The notes under the pieces were generated by a model. The model saw nothing but the letters and a program-made list of their open reading frames with translations, searched no databases and was not told the DNA's origin. The translations under genes were made by a program, and so were the position numbers. Positions 57,366 to 64,000 of a stretch of 64,000 nt of DNA are shown here, one piece after another. Each line of letters starts with the position of its first letter. The first letter of the stretch is position 1. Origin of the DNA: Lucinisca nassula (Eukaryota; Mollusca; Bivalvia; Lucinida; Lucinidae); NCBI GenBank assembly GCA_963580285.1, contig OY757016.1, positions 40,625,124 through 40,689,123 on the forward strand. Direction: 5' to 3'.

Positions 57366-58299
57366 TACCCTTAGGCCAATTCCATTCAAACTTCATTGCA
57401 ATGTTGCTTAGATGACCCTCTACCTAAATAGCTAAAACAGTCCCATTGGCCAACAGAGCTACATGTATAAATAGAAAAATGTCAACAATTTGTTTTAAAT
57501 GGGAACACCTAAACCCTTTGTCCCATTTGATTCAAACTTCACAAGAATGTTGCCTAGGTGGCTCTCTAGCATAAGAGCTAAAAATATTCTGCTCTAATGA
57601 ACAAGATGGTGGCCAGAGCTAAAAATAGAAAAATCTTCAGACGATGACAACTCTTCTACCCCTGGACTAATTTCAATCAAACCTCGGGAATGTTGCCTAC
57701 GTGTCCCTCTCCCAAATTGCTAAAAATGTTCAGGTCAAATTAACAAAATGGCCACCAGTTTAAAAATAGACAACTCCTGCTATACCTTTGGTCCAGTTTC
57801 ATTCAAACTTCACAGGATTGTTGCTGTGTGACCCACCACCAAAGTAGCTAAAACGGTTCTGCTCAGATTAATAAGATGACTACCAAAGCTTCAAATAGAA
57901 AAAAGCATCTAAATGACAACTCCTCTTGCACCTTTGGTCCAATTTCAACCAAACTTCATAGGAATGAAGCTTAGGTGACCGAATGAAGCTTAGGTGACCT
58001 TCTACCAATTAGCTAAAATGGAACCGCTCCAGTGAACAAGATGGCTGCCAGAGCTATAAAATAGAAAACCATTCAATGCTTATTTCTCCTGTACCTTTGG
58101 TCCAATTTCATTCAAACTTCATAGATTATTGCTTAGTTGACCCTCTACAAAAAATAGCTAAATCAGTTACTTGCCAGTGAACAAAATAGCTAACAGAGCT
58201 AAAAATAGAAAAAAAAAACTTTTAAATACTAATTTCTCAAACACCTTTGGTCCAGTTTCATTCAAACTTCACAGGAATGTTGTTTAGGTGACCCTCTCC

Positions 58300-58778
58300 A
58301 CCTCCCATCCAAGCAGCCAAAGGGAAAGAATCACAAAACATAAAACAGCTTCACCATAAGAACAGTTACTTTCCCACAAAATGGCCAAATAGCAATCCAA
58401 AATAAAAAGATATTAGCCATACATAACATACAAAGACGAACTGTAACGATAAAAGAAGAGGACGCCTTGAAATGGTCAGTAAAAAATTATGTATTGGGGT
58501 GGGGGGCGGGTTGGGGAGCTTAAATTGATTTTACATGGTCACAATCCTCGCCCTTGGTACCTAGTTGTTCAGACAAATCATTTGTTCAGTCGGCATGAAA
58601 GATTTCTAAAGACATAAAGTGTGAAAGACTTGAAAAGCTTGCAAAACAAAAAATAAAATAACAATATTTCCTTTTTCTCATTGGATGAAATTATGGCATG
58701 TAATGACAAGCCTTTTTTTTTTTTAAAAAAAAGTTGGAGAACATTTTATGATAAATGCCAAATATTTTGTATTTTCAG
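58300..58778. other. Intron 5 end, with a G-quadruplex motif
   Basis: 58315-58440 matches the repeat at 8533. GGGG-t-GGGGGG-c-GGG-tt-GGGG at 58496-58516 is a canonical G-quadruplex pattern on the sense strand, 262 bases before exon 6. Confidence 0.55.
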
Positions 58779-58865
58779 CTATGACAGGAAGCCTAGACGT
58801 TTTGCAGGTTACAAGTTTGAGAGATCTGAGATACCTAGTAGTCCACCGCGGACTAGATCTCCAAG
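58779..58865 (+). CDS. Exon 6 of the unidentified gene
   Basis: The acceptor TTGTATTTTCAG| adds one base to complete Ser. The frame then reads YDRKPRRFAGYKFERSEIP, then SSPPRTRSPR, to the donor CCAAG|GTAATT, with two bases over. The N-terminal half is basic and aromatic. The C-terminal half is a Ser-Pro/Arg motif (SSPPRTRSP) of the kind phosphorylated by proline-directed kinases (inference). Exon phase 2-2 is the same as exon 5. The gene continues downstream. Confidence 0.8.
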
Positions 58866-59021
58866 GTAATTCTATAGCACTGCTACTGATTTCCATTTTC
58901 TTGAATGAAATAGTTTGATTTCTGTTTTCTTGAATGAAATACAGTGATATTCCGCTTTTAAGATGACCTAAAATTTTGACTTATTCGGCTTTTAAATGCT
59001 TATTTAGAAGGGTGCAGCTAT

Positions 59022-60155
59022 TATACCCCCGGCATACGCAGTATGCCATGGGGGGTATATAGTATTCGTATTTTCTGTGTGTTTGTGTGTCTGTTAACAT
59101 TTTCGTGTCCGCTCCATAACTTTTAAACCGCTTGACATATTTTCATGAAACTTCACATAAATGTTAAACACCATGAGATGACGTGCAGAACACATGAACC
59201 GTAACTCTTGCTTTTCACTTTCAGAGTTATTGCCCTTTGTATGTTTTAACTTGCATTTTCGTGTCCGCTCCATAACTTTTCAACCGCTTGACATATTTTC
59301 ATGAAACTTCACATAAATGTTAAACACCATGAGACGACGTGCAGAACACATGAACCGTAACTCTTGCTTTTCTACTTTCAGAGTTATTGCCCTTTGTATG
59401 TTTTAACTTGCATTTTCATGTCCGCTCCATAACTTTTCAACCACTTGATATATTTTCATGAAACTTCACATAAATGTTAAACACCATGAGACGACGTGCA
59501 GAACACATGAACCGTAACTCTTGCTTTTCTACTTTCAGAGTTATTGCCCTTTGTATGTTTTAACTTGTATTTTCGTGTCCGCTCCATAACTTTTAAACCG
59601 CTTGACATATTTTCATGAAACTTCACATAAATGTTAAACACCATGAGAGGACGTGCAGAACACATGAACCATAACTCTTGCTTTTCTACTTTCAGAGTTA
59701 TTGCCCTTTGTATGTTTAAACTTGCATTTTCGTGTCCGCTCCATAACTTTTCAACCGCTTGATATATTTTCATGAAACTTCACATAAATGTTAAACACCA
59801 TGAGACGACGTGCAGAACACATGAATCGTTACTCTTGCTTTTCTACTTTCAGAGTTATTTCCCTTTGTATGTTTTAACTTGCATTTTCGTGTCCGCTCCT
59901 TAACTTTTCAACCGCTTGATATATTTTCATGAAACTTCACATAAATATTAAACACCATGAGACGATATGCAGAACAAATGGACCATAACTCTTGCTTTCC
60001 TACTTTCAAAGTTATTGCCCTTTGAATCTTGAAAATGGCCATTCTATGGAATATGGCCTGTATATGCAAAGAAGCTGTTGACATTCCTATTTTCAGCTGA
60101 GGTGATGGCACTGGCCGGGGGGTATACATGCCCCACTGGGCACTTTTGTCTAGTT
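59022..60155 (+). mobile_element. Pearl-like element, TATACCCCCGGCATAC family, copy 1
   Basis: The 5' hairpin 59022-59059 has TATACCCCC / GGGGGTATA enclosing GGCATAC-gca-GTATGCC, and is followed by GTGTGTTTGTGTGTC. Six units of 155-156 bp follow (TCCGCTCCATAACTTTT, TTTTCATGAAACTTCACAT, AACACCATGAGACGACGTG). The end is TTTCAGCTGAGGTGATGGCA, GCCGGGGGGTATAC, the hairpin TGCCC-cact-GGGCA and TCTAGTT. Confidence 0.87.
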
Positions 60156-60189
60156 CCTTTGTGGTGTTTTCTGACAACAGTGTCTTCTG

Positions 60190-60300
60190 GTCAGGGACCA
60201 CCTTTGGGACTGTTCAAAAGTGGTCTTAAAGACCACTTTTGAACATTCCAAAAGATGGTCTTATAAGACCACTTTTGAACAGTCCCAAAGGTGGTCTTAA
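60190..60300. repeat. Three-armed palindromic MITE
   Basis: GACCACCTTTGGGACTGTTC at the left pairs with GAACAGTCCCAAAGGTGGTC at the right. Between them lie two further AAGACCACTTTTGAAC / GTTCAAAAGTGGTCTT arms, so alternative folds exist. It lies between the 59022 element and the candidate last exon. Confidence 0.8.
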
Positions 60301-60344
60301 TATAGGAATTTTACTGTTGTTTCTCTATGTACTCCACTTTTCAG

Positions 60345-60438
60345 CCTACTTGGTTATAGACTGGTGCAGTATAACTGTAATAGAAGAAAAAAGATTGTAA
60401 ATGATGTTCCACTTAACTTTTGTTACGGTAGACCGTGA
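60345..60438 (+). CDS. Candidate terminal exon (exon 7) of the unidentified gene
   Basis: The acceptor TTTCTCTATGTACTCCACTTTTCAG is good (only its last 20 bases need be considered). The one base needed by exon 6 gives AGC (Ser). The frame continues LLGYRLVQYNCNRRKKIVND, then VPLNFCYGRP, to TGA at 60436-60438. The joined coding length from 22510 is then 2289 bases, exactly 763 codons including the stop. Against it: the exon is short, I see no polyadenylation signal nearby, and the last residues are compositionally ordinary. It could instead end at an internal donor such as GATT|GTAAAT and continue beyond the window. Confidence 0.38.
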
Positions 60439-60449
60439 TGACCCCTATC

Positions 60450-60502
60450 TTTGCAAGCAGAGTAGAGCCAGATCAGATGGTATTACTCCTTATTCTAACT
60501 CT
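60450..60502. repeat. Worn P1 palindrome
   Basis: TTTGCAAGCAGAGTAGAGCC and AGATCAGATGG are recognisable. The right arm is degraded. Confidence 0.5.
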
Positions 60503-60643
60503 GCTCACCTACATAGCGAATAGTAAAATCTAGTGGTATATTGAGTGATAAGTCAATGGGTGGAAGGGCATGACAAGAAGAGCTGGTTTGTTCATGATGT
60601 CAATGATTGTTACCTTGACATTAGATGGTGTAAAGTCATTTTT

Positions 60644-61276
60644 GTCACGCCTGCTATTAGCATGGCGCGATATAGGCGCCCGGTGTTCCGTCCGTTCGTT
60701 CGTCCGTCCGTCCGTTTGTCAAGGCGTCAACATTTGCGACCACCCTAGCGTTCACCCTGAGGTTCAAGTTTATTTCTCAAGAACTATAAGAGCTTCATTA
60801 ATGATACTTGGTACAAACTTGTATCTGGGAATGACAACTTACATGCAAGCATCCATATTTGACCTTGACCTACATTTCATGGTTCAATGACTTTGTAAAA
60901 TATTGCGACCACCCTAGAGTTCACCCTGAGGTTCAAGTTTATTTCTCAAGAACTATAAGAGCTTCATTATTGATACTTGGTACAAACTTGTATCTGGGTA
61001 TGGTTACTTAAATGCAAGCATCCATATTTGACCTTGACCTATATTTCATGGTTCACTGACTTTGTAAAATATTGCGACCACCCTAGCGTTCACCCTGAGG
61101 TTCAAGTTTATTTCTCAAGAACTATAAGAGCTACATTAATGATACTTGGTACAAGCTTGCATTTAAGAATGGAAACTTTTGTGCAAGCATCTATGTTTGA
61201 TCTTGACCTTCATATCATGGTTGGGTGACTTTGCGCCCCCACAGGCGCGACATAGCCTTCGGCGGAATTCTTGTCT
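60644..61276 (+). mobile_element. Pearl-like element, GGCGCGATATAG family, copy 1
   Basis: The 5' part has GCCTGCTATTAGCATGGCGC and GGCGCgatataGGCGCC, then CGTTCGTTCGTCCGTCCGTC. Three units of about 168 bp follow (GCGACCACCCTAGCGTTCAC, CAAGAACTATAAGAGCTTCA, GATACTTGGTACAAACTTG). The 3' end is GCGCCcccacAGGCGCGACA, GCC-ttc-GGC and ATTCTTGT. Confidence 0.78.
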
Positions 61277-61523
61277 TGTATCAGATATGTTATGAAAAAA
61301 AAACAGGTTAACGCATGTGATACAGTCAGTTATATTGGGGGGGATTCCTTTAAACAATGTCGAAGATGGTGAGATTCTAAAGGAACCAATAGCATTCCAT
61401 CAACTTTAGTGTGTTAGAATTGAAATAGATCATCTCTCGTGCCATGATTTATTGAGTGATTAATCACTGTTTGTCGGTCAGTTGTAAGTAGACAAATCAC
61501 TCGCACTATGCACTTGTGATTTG

Positions 61524-61915
61524 TAAGGCTGACATGATTAATCGTATAATCGATTAATCGATCGATAAATTCCACAAAAATGATTATCATTTCTGATTTG
61601 CTCTTAATCGATTCCTTGTTAGGTACAATTTACTACCCCAAATTATGCCTAAACTAGCGAGATGAGTGACAAACAGTGCAGACCCTGATGAGACGCCGCA
61701 TTCTGCGGCATCTCATCTGGGTCTAAACTGTTTGCTCAGGCCTGTATGTTCAAATATACATACGGTAAAGTGCAACATATGGTAAGAGTCATGCTCAGAC
61801 AGAAAGCCAGACAGGTAAAATTATGACAAAAACCTTAGCGATTACTGATTGATTATCGATTGCAATGACAGGACTGATAATCTATTATCTTTTCAGCTCC
61901 GATTAGCCTGCCCTA
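61524..61915. mobile_element. hAT-type MITE, copy 2, with 8 bp target duplication
   Basis: The ends are TAAGGCTG and TGCCCTA. GTGATTTG flanks both sides perfectly (61516-61523, 61916-61923). It matches 17801-18180 throughout, including the embedded P1 palindrome (61668-61736), with an extra GACAGAAAGCCA-type insertion near 61800. Confidence 0.9.
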
Positions 61916-61992
61916 GTGATTTGATATACTTTACAACTGACCTCCAAACAGTGATTAATCACTCAGTAAATCACTGCTAGAGCTGATCTTTT

Positions 61993-62802
61993 TATACCCC
62001 CGGCATACGAAGTATGCAATGGGGGTATATAGATTTTGTCTTTTCCGTCTGTCTGTCTGTCTGTCCGTAAACAATTATTTTGTGTCAAAGATATCTCAGG
62101 AACTGCTTCACATAGAAACTTGAAATTTTGCACACATGATCAGTATGACTATTTGTATTGTGGGAAAGAAAATAAGGGCCAAGGGGTCAGGCCTTTTAGA
62201 GTTATTTCCCTTTGTAGTTCTTGCTGTTTAATAGTGTATATTTTTATTTTGTGTCAAAGATTTCTCAATAACTACTGTACATAGAAACTTGAAATTTTGC
62301 AAACATGATCAGTATGACTAGTTGTATTGTGGGAAAGAAAATAAGGGCCAAGGGGTCAGGCCTTTTAGAGTTATTTCCCTTTGTAGTTCTTGTTTCAGCT
62401 GAGGTGATGGCACTTGCCAATTATTTTGTGTCAAAGATATCTCAGGAACTGCTTCACATAGAAACTTGAAATTTTGCACACATGATCAGTATGACTACTT
62501 GTATTGTGGGAAAGAAAATAAGGGCCAAGGGGTCAGGCCTTTTAGAGTTATTTCCCTTTGTAGTTCTTGCTGTTTAATAGTGTATATTTTTATTTTGTGT
62601 CAAAGATTTCTCAATAACTACTGTACATAGAAACTTGAAATTTTGCAAACATGATCAGTATGACTAGTTGTATTGTTGGAAAGAAAATAAGGGCCAAGGG
62701 GTCAGGCCTTTTAGAGTTATTTCCCTTTGTAGTTCTTGTTTCAGCTGAGGTGGTGGCACTGGCCGGGGGTATACGTGCCCCACTGGGCACTTTTGTCTAG
62801 TT
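61993..62802 (+). mobile_element. Pearl-like element, TATACCCCCGGCATAC family, copy 2
   Basis: The 5' hairpin is at 61993-62029, followed by GTCTGTCTGTCTGTCC. The core differs from copy 1: two A-B dimers of about 345 bp (AAAGATATCTCAGGAACTGC and AAAGATTTCTCAATAACTAC). A partial 3' end (GCTGAGGTGATGGCACTTGC) lies between them at 62397-62417, showing how the dimer was duplicated. The true 3' end is GCCGGGGGTATAC, GTGCCC-cact-GGGCAC (62775-62790) and TCTAGTT. Confidence 0.85.
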
Positions 62803-63566
62803 GTCATGCCTGCTATTAGCATGGTGCCTGGTTTTTCGTCCGTTAATCCATCTGTTTGTCAAGGCGTCAACATTTGCAACCACCCTAGCGTTCACCCTAA
62901 TGGTCATTTCTCCAGAACTATAACAGCTTCATTAATGATACTTGGTACAAACTTGTATCTGTGCATGGCAACTCAAATGCAAGCATCCATATTTGCCCTT
63001 GACCTACATTTCAAGGTTCACTGACTTTGCAAAATATTGCGACCACCCTAATGGTCAAGTTAATTTCTCAAGAACAATAAGAGCTTCATTAATGATGCTT
63101 GGTACAAACTTGTATCTGGGGATGGCAACTTAGATGCAAGCATCCATATTTAAACTTGACCTACATTTCATGGTCCACTGTCTTTGTTAAATATTGCGAC
63201 CACCCTAGCGTTCACCCTAATGGTCAAGTTCATTTCAAAAGAACTATAAGAGCTTTATTAATGATACTTAGTATATACTTGTATCTAGGGATGGCAACTA
63301 CAATGCAAGCATCCATATTTGACCTTGACCTAAATTTCATGGTTCATTGACTTAGTGAACTATTGCATCAACTCTGTTGTTCAACCTAATATTTAAGGTC
63401 ATTTCTCAAGAACTATTAGAGCTTCATTAATGATACTTGGTACAAGCTTGCATCTAGCAGTGGCATCTTTTATGGAAGCATCAATGTTTGACCTTGGCCT
63501 AGATTTCATGGTTTGGTGATTTTGCGCCCTCATAGGCACGACATAGCCTTTTGCGGAATTCTTGTT
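62803..63566 (+). mobile_element. Pearl-like element, GGCGCGATATAG family, copy 2
   Basis: Begins immediately after the preceding element's TCTAGTT, with GTCATGCCTGCTATTAGCAT. Four units of about 160 bp follow (CACCCTAGCGTTCACCCTAA, CATTTGACCTTGACC-like words). It ends GCGCCctcataGGCACGACA, GCC-ttt-GC and ATTCTTGT. Confidence 0.78.
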
Positions 63567-63644
63567 ATAAAATCGTTTGTTATTACATTGTTTTGGATAT
63601 GACTGTTACGTTGTTTAAAGCTGGATCTCAAAAATGTGTTGATT

Positions 63645-63850
63645 TACCCTTAAGACACCAAGAAAACCTGCACCTGAAAATGTTGTCTGTTTTTGCCGTC
63701 TGCTGCATCATCTTGCAAACCTTTTCGCATACAGGCAAACATGTGGACATTGATCAGCCTGATCAGGGTACACACTGTTTGCAACAATGACTTATTGTTA
63801 GCAGCTGATAATAAAGCAGACAACAATTGTTGTGATTGACTTCTTAAGGG
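63645..63850. mobile_element. P1-bearing MITE with CCCTTAAGA ends
   Basis: CCCTTAAGACACC at the left and GACTTCTTAAGGG at the right are inverted. The P1 remnant inside (63735-63785) has short arms, GATCAGCCTGATCAGG. Confidence 0.6.
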
Positions 63851-63896
63851 TTGAAAAGATAATTGATCATAATAGATATTTTTTGTCACACTTGCT

Positions 63897-64000
63897 TTAA
63901 CCCAATGCATCCGGGAAATCCCTTAAAGTGGTACCTTGGCAAACAGTGCAGGCCAAGATCAGAGGCCGCAGAATGCGGCCTCTGATCAGGGCCTGCACTA
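63897..64000 (+). mobile_element. P1b palindromic MITE, cut by the window end
   Basis: TTAA then CCCAATGCATCCGGGAAA, GGCAAACAGTGCAGGCC, and a perfect inner hairpin AGAGGCCGCA-gaa-TGCGGCCTCT. Matches 50908 and the inverse of 30829. The TTAA/CCC start is compatible with piggyBac. Confidence 0.75.

Larger units (their letters stand above)
55830..58300 (+). repeat. Satellite of about 140 bp (AGCTAAAAATAG core), interrupted
   Basis: Same core family as 27643-29883. About 14 units share CTACCAAAATAGCTAAA, CAAGATGGCCACCAGAGC and TTTCATTCAAACTTCACAGG. No 5' or 3' terminal hairpin is seen. It is interrupted by an R1 copy (55970-56165) and hairpin element W (57003-57365). Confidence 0.75.

Noticed and set aside
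1..64000. Endogenous virus, reverse transcriptase, transposase or helicase frames
   Set aside because: I found no long frame with polymerase, integrase, transposase or Rep/helicase motifs. All mobile elements in the window look non-autonomous.

Overview
The window is eukaryotic nuclear DNA, almost certainly from a bivalve mollusc. It is AT-rich and contains split genes with GT-AG introns. It is dense in repeat families typical of bivalves: elements with 120-170 bp tandem cores and hairpin ends (comparable to the 'pearl'/Helentron-associated elements known from bivalves), tRNA-derived SINEs and short palindromic MITEs. I see no bacterial operon, CRISPR array or intact transposase.

One gene is well supported on the + strand. 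Six exons at 22493-23102, 31741-32504, 40279-40793, 53730-53869, 54327-54422 and 58779-58865 have clean GT/AG borders. Their reading phases (2, 1, 0, 2, 2) join without a break. A seventh, weaker exon at 60345-60438 takes the last phase and closes the frame at 762 codons from the ATG at 22510. The protein is lysine-, glutamate- and serine-rich, with an Arg/Ser/Lys-rich middle exon. I do not recognise its family. Two splice-flanked coding segments just upstream (18310-18338 and 19973-20101) may be the last exons of another + strand gene.

Nearly everything else is mobile DNA. 1-17800: pearl-like elements at 1036, 7976, 11306 and 13986, a short satellite at 10745, and palindromes. 17801-22490: hAT MITEs, nested elements with TATGCCCCC ends, and MITEs around the putative upstream exons. 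23103-31740 (intron 1): a 165 bp satellite element, an inverted retroposon pair, a piggyBac-type MITE and several SINEs. 32505-40278 (intron 2): an element interrupted by a 1200 bp hAT relic, an 840 bp higher-order satellite and further elements. 40794-53729 (intron 3): a nest four elements deep. 54423-64000: shorter introns, more satellites, hAT MITEs and palindromes.

The most interesting theme is a set of at least eight sequence families sharing one architecture. Each has a 5' hairpin, a (GTCC)n-like microsatellite, a tandem core, the 5' motif again in inverted form, then a short hairpin and CTTGTT or TCTAGTT. Nested copies show empty and filled sites consistent with insertion between T residues without target duplication. 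The 3' hairpins differ in sequence but keep their pairing. No enzyme that could move them is encoded here.
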